From the NCBI GenBank assembly GCA_017548275.1, contig JAFZAH010000038.1, forward strand, positions 62,001 to 126,000: a stretch of DNA of 64,000 nt, given 5' to 3'. The notes under the pieces were generated by a model. That model worked only from the letters and a program-made list of their open reading frames with translations, did not search any database and was not told the DNA's origin. This document shows, piece by piece, positions 8,876-16,421 of the stretch. The stretch's first letter is position 1. Each line of letters starts with the position of its first letter. The position numbers and the translations under genes were made by a program. This DNA is from Prevotella sp. Lineage in GTDB: Bacteria > Bacteroidota > Bacteroidia > Bacteroidales > Bacteroidaceae.

Positions 8876-10438
8876 TTAGAAGTGATATCCGAGTGTCAAA
8901 AGCAATTGATGGCGCTTATTTTCCACCTTCGTCATTTTCGCCACATTGTTCTCAGGAGAGCCTGGTTCCAAGACATAAGACTGGAAGGGATAGAACTCAC
9001 CTGATGTGGATGCATACTGGTATGCGAGATCGAAACTCATCTTTCCTGCGGTGTAGCCCAAACCTGCTGTGATGCGGTTGGTGGCTTTCCAGTTTGTGAA
9101 ATCAGTAGCGGAACTGTAATATGAACCGTTAGACTGGATGGTGCCGTCTTTCTGCCCGTCTTTGTCATACATCGGTGAAGAGGTATTGTATCCGAGACGG
9201 AACGCGAGTTCGGGAATGGGTTTAACCTCGACACCCAGTTTTACGGTAGCAACGCCTTTGAGCGTACGCTCGGTGTGCTCGTTCATGTTCTTGTCGCTGC
9301 TTGAAGACGAATAATACTCATCCCAGTAAGTGTCGTAATAGCCGCCGTCGTTAACTCTTGAGTCGAGATAACTATAATCTGCATAGTCAACACCGGCACC
9401 GATAGCAATCATATTGCCGATGGTGTGTCCCAGGCTGAGCCCGAACTTCCAAGGCGTGTTCATGCGGAATTTATATGACTCATAAGTTGGGAAAGAATAA
9501 CCAGAATTGTCATACACTTCGGTGTAGTTGCTGGTTTTGAGGTCATACCATGTCGGAGTTGCCACGGAGAGACCGATGCGGAACGGAGAAGTTTCTACGG
9601 GTCGGATGATAACACCAGCCTTGATGTCCACACCTGCACCGGTAATCTTCCTTTCATCCGCCACGGTCAGTGAAGTGATGCCCTCGGGATTGCCTTCCAA
9701 CTGCTCTCTGTACTCACCGTAATGCTTGTAATGCACGTCGTGAATGCCAACAGTCACACCGAGGAAGATACGGTCATGGATGTTACCGCTGAAGTTGAAG
9801 TCATACTCGCCGACATATCCCTTGTGTCCACGGTTGAAGGTGAAATCAGTAGCGGGATAATAGTAATATACGGGAGAACCGTCTTCGGCCACCTCACCAG
9901 AAGCATTGAACAGATGATTGACATAGATATCATCGAGTTGGTTGCAACTCAACATGGGATTACCATTACTACCATAGAGCAAGTTTTCCGCCCCTTTCTG
10001 ATATGTCAACTTGTTCTGTGATGCATTCTCCAGTTGGTTTGCCGCAGAGAGGATGTAATCGAAATTGCGGCTCTTGTGGTAGTTGAATCCCACATTGAAG
10101 AACGAATTGGAACGCGTCTGGTTCACATACACGAAACCCAACTGGTCGAAACTGACATTCGTGCCATCGACGAATGATGATTTCTCGGCATCCTGTTGTG
10201 ATACGAATCCGAATGAACCGCTCACCACCGGGTGTTTGAAGAGACCGATACCAGCGGGGTTGGTAGACATGGTGGAGATGTCTGCTCCGAGTGCGTCAAG
10301 CGCGCCACCCATACCCACATATCTAGCCGTACCATTGAGGTCCTCGCTTGCGATTTTAGCATTCTCGTATGTTTCCTGAGCCATTGCGGTCATTCCTGTC
10401 AGCAAGGCTGCTGCAATCAAAAAATATCTTGCTTTCAT
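8876..10438 (-). CDS. FadL/OmpP1-family outer membrane protein
   Basis: A 520-residue protein with a signal peptide (cleavage after TAMAQ, about residue 21). The N-terminus of the mature protein has the family signature: ARYVGMGGALDALGADISTMSTNPAGIGLF. The remainder is an alternating amphipathic beta-barrel with many aromatic residues, ending in the C-terminal strand QLLLTLGYHF with a terminal Phe. The family imports hydrophobic compounds across the outer membrane. A Ser/Tyr-rich loop (WDEYYSSSSSDKN, near residue 375) is probably surface exposed. The gene lies 64 bp after the aromatic/Gly-rich protein gene on the same strand and has no promoter of its own that I can see, so the two likely share a transcript. 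Confidence 0.85.
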   Translation of the reverse strand: MKARYFLIAAALLTGMTAMAQETYENAKIASEDLNGTARYVGMGGALDALGADISTMSTNPAGIGLFKHPVVSGSFGFVSQQDAEKSSFVDGTNVSFDQLGFVYVNQTRSNSFFNVGFNYHKSRNFDYILSAANQLENASQNKLTYQKGAENLLYGSNGNPMLSCNQLDDIYVNHLFNASGEVAEDGSPVYYYYPATDFTFNRGHKGYVGEYDFNFSGNIHDRIFLGVTVGIHDVHYKHYGEYREQLEGNPEGITSLTVADERKITGAGVDIKAGVIIRPVETSPFRIGLSVATPTWYDLKTSNYTEVYDNSGYSFPTYESYKFRMNTPWKFGLSLGHTIGNMIAIGAGVDYADYSYLDSRVNDGGYYDTYWDEYYSSSSSDKNMNEHTERTLKGVATVKLGVEVKPIPELAFRLGYNTSSPMYDKDGQKDGTIQSNGSYYSSATDFTNWKATNRITAGLGYTAGKMSFDLAYQYASTSGEFYPFQSYVLEPGSPENNVAKMTKVENKRHQLLLTLGYHF

Positions 10439-10502
10439 TATTGCTAAAAATTTTTGGAAATATATGTTGGAATTGTATTGGTTGTACTATCATATTATCT
10501 AC

Positions 10503-11579
10503 TTATCTACGGCCTCCGAAAGAGCCACCTCCGCCACGGCTACCGCCGCCGCCACCGAAGGAGCCTCCACCGCCACGGCTGCCACCGCCGCCACCGAAGG
10601 AACCTCCGCCACTGCTATGGCTGCTGCTACCGCTTCCACCGTATGACGAATTAGACGAACTGCGTGAAGGTGTGTTTGTTGTGCCATACGAACGGTTGGT
10701 GCTTGTGCTGCTTCCGCCGAATGTGCCGCTACCGGAGCGGTTTCCTCCGCTGTAAGTAGAACCAGACCTTGACGAAGAGCGTGAACCGCCCACATTGCTT
10801 CTCGAACCGCCTACGAACCCGCCACTCGCATGTCTTGTGCCATTGCTAACGCCAGAGCGTGCAGCGCTTGCGGTGTTATTTCCGCTGTTACGGTTGCCAA
10901 AGGTGCCGCTGTTTCTGGAGCCGCCGAATACGCCTCTCGAGCCACCGCCTGAACCAAAGGCCACATTTCCATGGTTGCGTGTGCCGCTGGTGCCACGATG
11001 TGCGAAGCCGGGACCATAATATATAGGATCATACCATCCATAGTATCTTCCATAATAAGGCCATCCCCAGCCATAACGCCATCCGTAGTATCCCCAGCCA
11101 TAGCCGTACAGCCAGGGGTCATACAAGCCATAGTAGCCGTAATATCCCCAGTACCAGGGGTCATTCAAGTACCATGACGTCCATGACCATGGTCCGTACC
11201 AATAATCATAGAAGAAAGGATCATACCATCCATAGAACCCGTCGAACCGTCCCATTCTGCGGCTGTAGGCGAAGTCATCGTCATTGTCGCGGAAGATATA
11301 AACGGTGTCTTTGGGATAACCCGTCCCTTCGGTCATTTCGATGATATCATTCCCCAAAGAATCAGTGCCTATCACTTGGTATGAACTGTTCAGATGGCGA
11401 CGATTGTACTCATCGACCGTCTGGTTGATACCGCTGTAGTAGGTCGGTTTTTCAGTCTGCGCGGGTGTGACAGTGCTTTTCTCGACGGGTTTCGTCGGAG
11501 TAAAGTACATGTCGTCTTGAGCCCAGAGGGTGAACGGCATCACACCTGCGATTACGGTAAGAAAGATCCATTTTTTCAT
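10503..11579 (-). CDS. Secreted aromatic- and Gly/Ser-rich low-complexity protein
   Basis: A 358-residue protein starting MKKWIFL with a signal peptide ending LWAQ. Residues about 25-95 are ordinary polar sequence. About 100-190 is a Tyr/Trp/Gly-rich block made of units such as DPWYWGYYGYYG and YGWGWPYYGRYYGW. About 195-358 is Gly/Ser/Arg/Asn-rich and ends in near-perfect repeats of GGGGSRGGGGSFG. I recognise no catalytic domain. The upstream ATG that would add 21 residues is rejected because a TATTTTTG promoter box lies between it and this start. The composition suggests a surface-associated, possibly self-assembling or adhesive protein, which is inference only. It precedes the FadL-like porin gene. 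Confidence 0.75.
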   Translation of the reverse strand: MKKWIFLTVIAGVMPFTLWAQDDMYFTPTKPVEKSTVTPAQTEKPTYYSGINQTVDEYNRRHLNSSYQVIGTDSLGNDIIEMTEGTGYPKDTVYIFRDNDDDFAYSRRMGRFDGFYGWYDPFFYDYWYGPWSWTSWYLNDPWYWGYYGYYGLYDPWLYGYGWGYYGWRYGWGWPYYGRYYGWYDPIYYGPGFAHRGTSGTRNHGNVAFGSGGGSRGVFGGSRNSGTFGNRNSGNNTASAARSGVSNGTRHASGGFVGGSRSNVGGSRSSSRSGSTYSGGNRSGSGTFGGSSTSTNRSYGTTNTPSRSSSNSSYGGSGSSSHSSGGGSFGGGGGSRGGGGSFGGGGGSRGGGGSFGGRR

Positions 11580-11618
11580 ATTCTTAGTCGATTTAATAGT
11601 TTTCACTCTTTCACGATG

Positions 11619-11626
11619 CAAAAATA
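11619..11626 (-). promoter_or_regulatory. -7 box of the aromatic/Gly-rich protein gene
   Basis: The minus strand reads TATTTTTG followed by CATCG, 40 bp before the MKKW start. No TTG is found at the ideal distance (one lies 15 bp upstream). It sets the start codon of the gene downstream of the longer open frame. Confidence 0.5.
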
Positions 11627-11691
11627 GTATGATATTATGCACAAAAATACGGAAAAACCCTAAACGATGGTAGGTTTTTCCCTATTTTTTA

Positions 11692-11699
11692 TAAATTTG
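11692..11699 (+). promoter_or_regulatory. -7 box of prmA
   Basis: TAAATTTG followed by C lies 20 bp before the prmA ATG. The -33 position is T-rich without a clear TTG. It forms a divergent pair with the promoter of the aromatic/Gly-rich protein gene. Confidence 0.5.
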
Positions 11700-11718
11700 C
11701 ACACAAATTTAACATTCT

Positions 11719-12597
11719 ATGAATTACAAAGCCGTACGTTTTTCCCTGACCGCCTCGGATGAGGAGAGCAGAGAGTTGGTTTCCATGGGTTACGAGTTGC
11801 TGTCGTCGATTGCTGGCGAAGCAGGGTTTGAGTCATTTGAAGAAAGTGAGAACGGTCTGACCGGATATATCCCAGAATCGCTCTTTGACGAGGAAACCCT
11901 TGGGGAAGTGTGCAATAGCCTGCCGTTAGAGGGCATAGAAGTGCATTACACCGTAAGCGAGGTAAAGGAAAAGGACTGGAACGCAGAATGGGAGCGGACG
12001 GGTTATGAGCCCATCGTCATTGATGACCTGCTTTGTATCCATGACTGTCTTCACGCCCTCCCTGAAGGAACCGAAGTGGCCCATGAGATTATTATCGACG
12101 CACAACAGGCATTCGGCACCGGCACTCACGAGACTACACGCATGATTACGCGCCGCTTGTTTTCCTTGCCATTGTCAGGAAAACGCGTGCTCGATTGCGG
12201 TTGCGGTACCGGTATTTTGTCTATCGCAGCTAAGAAAGCGGGAGCAGACAGCATAGTAGCCTACGATATCGATGACTGGAGCGTGAGAAACACGCTGCAC
12301 AATATCGACCTGAACGGTGTGAGCGACATTGAGGTTCTATCGGGCGACCGTAGCATTCTGTCGCATGTGAGCGGCATGTTCGACTTGGTATTGGCAAATA
12401 TCAACCGTAATGTGCTATTGGATGACATGGAAACGTTTAATGATGTCATCCGAGACGACGGTACGGTCATCCTCTCCGGTTTTTATGAGCATGATGCTCC
12501 GCTGCTGATAGAAAAAGGTGACGAATTGGGATGGCGCCTTGAGGATCAGGAGATTGAGGCTGACTGGTGCATGATAGTGCTGAAGGTAGAACGGTAA
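11719..12597 (+). CDS. prmA: Ribosomal protein L11 methyltransferase PrmA
   Basis: A 292-residue cytosolic SAM-dependent methyltransferase that trimethylates ribosomal protein L11. The N-terminal ~90 residues are the substrate-recognition domain, with KEKDWNAEWE typical of the linker. The Rossmann core follows: QAFGTGTHETTR near residue 132, motif I VLDCGCGTGILSIA at about 157-170, acidic YDIDDWSV for SAM ribose, and ANINRNVLL near 226-234. Length is normal. It is monocistronic, divergent from the Gly-rich gene and convergent with the GH25 gene. Confidence 0.92.
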   Translation: MNYKAVRFSLTASDEESRELVSMGYELLSSIAGEAGFESFEESENGLTGYIPESLFDEETLGEVCNSLPLEGIEVHYTVSEVKEKDWNAEWERTGYEPIVIDDLLCIHDCLHALPEGTEVAHEIIIDAQQAFGTGTHETTRMITRRLFSLPLSGKRVLDCGCGTGILSIAAKKAGADSIVAYDIDDWSVRNTLHNIDLNGVSDIEVLSGDRSILSHVSGMFDLVLANINRNVLLDDMETFNDVIRDDGTVILSGFYEHDAPLLIEKGDELGWRLEDQEIEADWCMIVLKVER

Positions 12598-12715
12598 AAG
12601 GAGCAAAGAGCAAGGGGCATATTGAAATCGCAGCCACTCGTTCGGGCTGGCACAGAGGCACCGCCCCTACATGCACTGAGATATTCTCGAAGGCTGTGCC
12701 GCTACAGATAAGAAA
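12598..12715. other. Spacer with dispersed-repeat-like phrase
   Basis: Between convergent prmA and the GH25 gene the spacer holds AGGAGCAAAGAGCAAGGGGC (similar to 6935-6960) and a phrase around AGAGGCACCGCCCCTAC that has the look of a genome-dispersed intergenic repeat. No gene, clear hairpin or promoter was seen. Whether it is dispersed cannot be judged from one window. Confidence 0.35.
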
Positions 12716-13621
12716 TCAGGCACTCAATTCGGAGAGGTTAACAGTATCGGGGGAACCGACGGGATTGATGGAGTCGGAGGAACCATTGGGATTGACCTGA
12801 AGGGAATCGGTGTTAAAGAAATCCTCCTGAGGTTTGATGGTCAGTTGCTTTAGGTCATAGTAACTGCCATTGTAAATATCTAAATCGACAAATCCTTTGA
12901 TGCCTGGCAGTCTTCCCACGTCGGTATGTTGCCAGAATTTCCATTTACCCTTATACTCCACCTCTTTTACATAATAATGTGCTATCCAATAGGGATAGTC
13001 GTCGAAGCGTGAGTCACTGAGGTATTTTTCCTTGAATTTATAATTGGTATAGATGATGGGTTTGACATGGTACCTGTCCTCCACAATATGCAGCCATGTC
13101 AACACATCGAACTGAAAATCCTCGACAGAAACCTTGTCAGGAATAGTCTCCACATCCAATACGGGTGGCAAGTCGCCCTCTTCAAGTTTCACTTTATCCA
13201 AGAAGAAATAGGCCTGTTCCCTTGCGCCATTGAGTACTGACCAAAAATGATATGCTCCGCGAATAAAACCGTATTCACGCGCATTGAAGAAATTCTCCTC
13301 GAATTGGTCGTCAATGTAATCGCCACCCTCCGTCGCCTTGATCATGACAAACCTGACAGGACAGCGGTCAATCATCGCCGTCCGGAGCCTACCCCAGTCG
13401 ATAGAGCCCTGATGATGGCTGATATCTATGCCGTGAATATCATAGCCTGAAGGGTAGTCAGGGTCGCCATACAAAGCGCGCCAACGGAAGCCTGACGGTC
13501 CGACGAAAAGCGAAAAGAAAAGCCACGCATATCCAGCCGCCAAGAGCAAACCACAAGTCCACCACACCCCTTTCGGAGTATGCCGCAGATGTATCAGTAA
13601 TTGCTTCAGGCGCCTTTTCAT
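12716..13621 (-). CDS. Membrane-anchored GH25 lysozyme (muramidase)
   Basis: A 301-residue protein with a basic N-terminus and one transmembrane helix at about residues 20-40, so it is tethered in the inner membrane with the enzyme in the periplasm. The GH25 domain begins with YDIHGIDISHHQG (catalytic Asp66). The DxE pair is Asp156 and Glu158 in PPVLDVET; further family sequence is seen in MIKATEGGDYID and YHFWS. It hydrolyses the beta-1,4 bond between N-acetylmuramic acid and N-acetylglucosamine. The C-terminal ~30 residues are a Ser/Asn/Pro-rich tail outside the catalytic fold. It stands between prmA and pfp. Confidence 0.88.
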   Translation of the reverse strand: MKRRLKQLLIHLRHTPKGVWWTCGLLLAAGYAWLFFSLFVGPSGFRWRALYGDPDYPSGYDIHGIDISHHQGSIDWGRLRTAMIDRCPVRFVMIKATEGGDYIDDQFEENFFNAREYGFIRGAYHFWSVLNGAREQAYFFLDKVKLEEGDLPPVLDVETIPDKVSVEDFQFDVLTWLHIVEDRYHVKPIIYTNYKFKEKYLSDSRFDDYPYWIAHYYVKEVEYKGKWKFWQHTDVGRLPGIKGFVDLDIYNGSYYDLKQLTIKPQEDFFNTDSLQVNPNGSSDSINPVGSPDTVNLSELSA

Positions 13622-13699
13622 GGTAAGCGGGAAAGTGAATAACCAGGAAGAGTGATAGATTTATAGTGAAAGATGTGGCCAGATGCGAAAAAAGCATCA

Positions 13700-13749
13700 A
13701 TAAAAGAGAAAAGGAGGTTAAGAGGCAAGATGCCCCTTAACTCCCTTTT
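13700..13749 (-). terminator. Terminator after the PPi-PFK gene
   Basis: A 19-bp imperfect stem (13709-13749, two mismatches, one G-T pair, 3-nt loop) lies 15 bp past the stop codon. On the minus strand it is followed by the T-rich tail TCTCTTTTATT. Confidence 0.85.
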
Positions 13750-13763
13750 CCTATCAGGTTTTA

Positions 13764-15401
13764 TTATTTCTGCTGTTCGAGTGCGAGCGTCATTGTCGTA
13801 CGGTCGCAAACTTCTGTGGGACCCCAATACTGGATGGGACCAGGATAGACAAATGCGGTCTCACGAGCCCATACCTCACGCATCTTGACAAACTCTTGGA
13901 AGGGAGCTCCGTCGAGTTCCACCAATGCTTTTCTGATAACGGGCTTCATCTCGCCATTGCGTTTCTCCATGTTCATCATCATGGTGATGGGCACACCACC
14001 AGCCTTCCACTCGTTGGCGGGAGCGGTCGTGTTTTTAACGATGGCCATGTAACCGGTCTTTCCGTTAGCGATGAGTTGCGCTGCACTTGCACCGAGAGCA
14101 TAGCAGTAGTCGGTATCGAAATTTGACGGAGCGGCGCAACGTCCCTCATAACCAAAGAAATGGTGTTGAGTGGCGAATTTACCTTTGTACTTGCCTTCTT
14201 TCTTCCATTTTTCAATCTTCACAGAGACCATGGTAGAGAGCAGTTTCTCGGTTTCGATGAGCGACACCTGAACGTTTCCGTGAGGATCGCGGTCGAGTGC
14301 CAACTGCCTTGCCACGCCTGTGGGCAGAGAGTTGAACACAGCGAGATTGGCCTCAGTAAGATGGCTCTTGGCGAAGTCGATGAGTTCGGAGCGGTCAAGT
14401 CCTTTAGCCTCAGGCATAGCGAGCACGTCATTGAGTTGTGCAATCAGTTTCTTAATGGCAGGGATGAACTCGATGACACCTTCAGGAATAATCACCGTAC
14501 CGAAGTAATTGCCGTCGGCAGCACGGTTAGCCACAGCCTCAGCGATATACTCAACCACGTCGTCGAGGCTCATGTTCTTTGCCTCAACCTCTTCAGAAAC
14601 GAGACATATATTGGGCTGAGTCTGCAAAGCGCACTCCAGAGCGATATGAGAAGCCGAGCGTCCCATCACCTTGATAAAGTGCCAATATTTGCGTGCGGAG
14701 TTACAGTCGCGCTCGATATTACCGATGAGTTCAGAATATGTTTTGCAAGCGGTATCGAAACCGAAAGATGTCTCAATCTGGTCGTTTTTCAAGTCGCCGT
14801 CGATGGTTTTGGGGCAACCTATGACCTGCACGCCGTAATTCTTGGCTGCATAGTACTCAGCGAGCACACAAGCGTTGGTGTTGGAGTCATCGCCACCGAT
14901 GATGACGACAGCCTGAATATCGAGTTCACGGATTATCTCGTATCCTTTCTCGAACTGCTCCACCTTTTCCAACTTCGTTCTTCCCGAACCGATCATGTCG
15001 AAACCACCGGTATTGCGGTACTCATTGACGATGTCGGCGGTGAGTTCCATATAGTTGTGGTCAACAAGTCCTCCGGGACCAAGAATAAAGCCATAGAGTT
15101 TGTTTTCCGGATTGAGTTTCTTAATGGTGTCGAAAAGACCGGTGATGACGTTGTGTCCACCGGGAGCCTGACCACCGCTAAGGATGACACCGACATTCAT
15201 TTTATTGTTTTCCTGTTTGTCGGCGGTTACGAACTCCACGAGCGGCATGCCGTAAGTGTTGGGGAACAATTTTTTGATTTCCTCCTGATTGTCAACACTC
15301 TGCGTGGGTTCACCCTCTTTAACCTTAACTGCTCCTTGGAGCGCGATTGGCAGTTTCGGCTGATAATCGGCTCTTGCAAGTTGCAATGCACTTTTTTTCA
15401 T
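13764..15401 (-). CDS. pfp: PPi-dependent phosphofructokinase (plant-type long form)
   Basis: A 545-residue cytosolic enzyme that phosphorylates fructose 6-phosphate with pyrophosphate, reversibly, in glycolysis. The motif GGDDS near residues 169-173 has Asp where ATP-dependent enzymes have Gly, the mark of PPi specificity. [11 protein letters not shown] near 197-206 holds the catalytic Asp, and MGRSASH near 245-251 binds the sugar phosphate. Length fits the long PfpB-like clade found in plants and Bacteroidetes. A strong terminator follows. A TAATTTTG box at 15455-15448 lies about 50 bp before the ATG. gapA of the same pathway is at 60.8 kb. Confidence 0.93.
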   Translation of the reverse strand: MKKSALQLARADYQPKLPIALQGAVKVKEGEPTQSVDNQEEIKKLFPNTYGMPLVEFVTADKQENNKMNVGVILSGGQAPGGHNVITGLFDTIKKLNPENKLYGFILGPGGLVDHNYMELTADIVNEYRNTGGFDMIGSGRTKLEKVEQFEKGYEIIRELDIQAVVIIGGDDSNTNACVLAEYYAAKNYGVQVIGCPKTIDGDLKNDQIETSFGFDTACKTYSELIGNIERDCNSARKYWHFIKVMGRSASHIALECALQTQPNICLVSEEVEAKNMSLDDVVEYIAEAVANRAADGNYFGTVIIPEGVIEFIPAIKKLIAQLNDVLAMPEAKGLDRSELIDFAKSHLTEANLAVFNSLPTGVARQLALDRDPHGNVQVSLIETEKLLSTMVSVKIEKWKKEGKYKGKFATQHHFFGYEGRCAAPSNFDTDYCYALGASAAQLIANGKTGYMAIVKNTTAPANEWKAGGVPITMMMNMEKRNGEMKPVIRKALVELDGAPFQEFVKMREVWARETAFVYPGPIQYWGPTEVCDRTTMTLALEQQK

Positions 15402-15447
15402 AATCTTTTGTTTTTATATTAAATGATTCGTTCTCTTTTTGCCAGTG

Positions 15448-15455
15448 CAAAATTA
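15448..15455 (-). promoter_or_regulatory. -7 box of the PPi-PFK gene
   Basis: The minus strand reads TAATTTTG followed by C, 46 bp before the start codon. No -33 TTG at standard spacing. Confidence 0.45.
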
Positions 15456-15528
15456 CTTGTTTTTTATGAGATATAGAAATAAAAGGTAACAAAATGCTAA
15501 AAAATGAAGTTTTTTTTATTCCAATTCC

Positions 15529-15558
15529 TTGCAGATATCTTTTTTTTGTTTATCTTTG
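15529..15558 (+). promoter_or_regulatory. Promoter TTG-N19-TATCTTTG
   Basis: TTG at 15529-15531, a 19-bp spacer, then TATCTTTG at 15551-15558, 18 bp before the ATG of the 91-residue gene. It probably drives the run from 15577 to 21683. Confidence 0.7.
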
Positions 15559-15576
15559 CCATAAAATCATCATATT

Positions 15577-15852
15577 ATGGCAAGTAAGAGAACATTAAAA
15601 CAGACAGTAAACAGTATTTGTAATGCTGTGCTGTCAGAATGTATTGCCGCTTATCTGTACAGCGGTCATATTGACCAGAAGAATGCAGATGCGCTGATTG
15701 ACAGCATTATCGGCATACGCAATGACTTTGTGAGCCGTATTTCCCATCCCGAGCCTGGAATGCCCGCCAAGACCTTCTACAATGATTTGGCCAACGACTT
15801 TAACAAGCAGATATGTGAGGTGATAGACCAGATTGGCAATTTGTGCGAATAA
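15577..15852 (+). CDS. Small conserved-looking protein of unknown function
   Basis: A 91-residue, probably all-helical cytosolic protein without signal peptide. It begins MASKRTLKQTVNSICNAVLS and has a helical, acidic C-terminal half (LANDFNKQICEVIDQIGNL). I do not recognise the family. A full promoter directly upstream and normal codon use support that it is real. It precedes the acyltransferase gene by 13 bp and probably shares its transcript. Confidence 0.7.
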   Translation: MASKRTLKQTVNSICNAVLSECIAAYLYSGHIDQKNADALIDSIIGIRNDFVSRISHPEPGMPAKTFYNDLANDFNKQICEVIDQIGNLCE

Positions 15853-15865
15853 ATGTCTTGTAGTG

Positions 15866-16420
15866 ATGTGGAAACGTTTTTGCCGTTGGCTTTTGTATAA
15901 GCACAAAGGATGGGTTAAGGATGTGACCGTTGCCCACCCTGATAAATATATCATCTGCTTAGCGCCCCATACCAGCAATTGGGACTTCATCTTAGGTCAA
16001 CTCTACTCGGGTGCTGAAGGCTGGAAAATCAATTTTCTGATGAAGAAAGAATGGTTTTTTTGGCCTTTAGGTGTTTTATTCCGTCATTTAGGCGGCATCC
16101 CCGTTCAGCGCCAGAAACACACGAGTCTGACCGACACGCTTGCAGAGACAGCCAAGGCTTCAGAGACGTTTCATCTGTGCGTCACCCCTGAAGGCACTCG
16201 TTCGGCAAATGCGGAATGGAAGAAAGGTTTTTATTACATTGCCAAAAAAGCCGGGATTCCCGTTTTGCTCTACGGCATAGATTATGAGCGCCGTCTTATC
16301 AGTTGCACGAAGAGCATTATCCCCAGTGGCGACATCGACCGCGACATGGCTGAAATCAAACATTATTTTATCGGTTTCAAGGGTAAGCACCCTGAGAAAT
16401 TCACAATAGGAGAATCATGA
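15866..16420 (+). CDS. PlsC-type 1-acyl-glycerol-phosphate/lysophospholipid acyltransferase
   Basis: A 184-residue acyltransferase. The catalytic HX4D motif is H35-TSNW-D40, and the substrate motif EGTR is at 109-112 (VTPEGTRSANAEWKKGF). LGGIPVQR near 75-82 is motif II. A membrane-associating hydrophobic patch surrounds residues 62-73. The ATG at 15866 (MWKRFCRW) is preferred over an upstream GTG that overlaps the previous gene. At 184 residues it is shorter than PlsC and lacks the N-terminal helices, like the small Bacteroidetes paralogues. It transfers acyl groups to lysophospholipid or a related acceptor; the true acceptor is unknown. Confidence 0.83.
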   Translation: MWKRFCRWLLYKHKGWVKDVTVAHPDKYIICLAPHTSNWDFILGQLYSGAEGWKINFLMKKEWFFWPLGVLFRHLGGIPVQRQKHTSLTDTLAETAKASETFHLCVTPEGTRSANAEWKKGFYYIAKKAGIPVLLYGIDYERRLISCTKSIIPSGDIDRDMAEIKHYFIGFKGKHPEKFTIGES

Positions 16421-16421
16421 C

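Noticed and set aside
10369-10755. Proline-rich plus-strand frame with PPPPRLPPPPPKEPP repeats
   Set aside because: It is the reverse strand of the Gly/Ser repeat region; the minus-strand frame has a signal peptide, promoter and full length.
14160-15422. 420-codon plus-strand open frame opposite the PPi-PFK gene
   Set aside because: It is the antisense shadow of a strongly conserved enzyme; the translation has no recognisable domain and no promoter.
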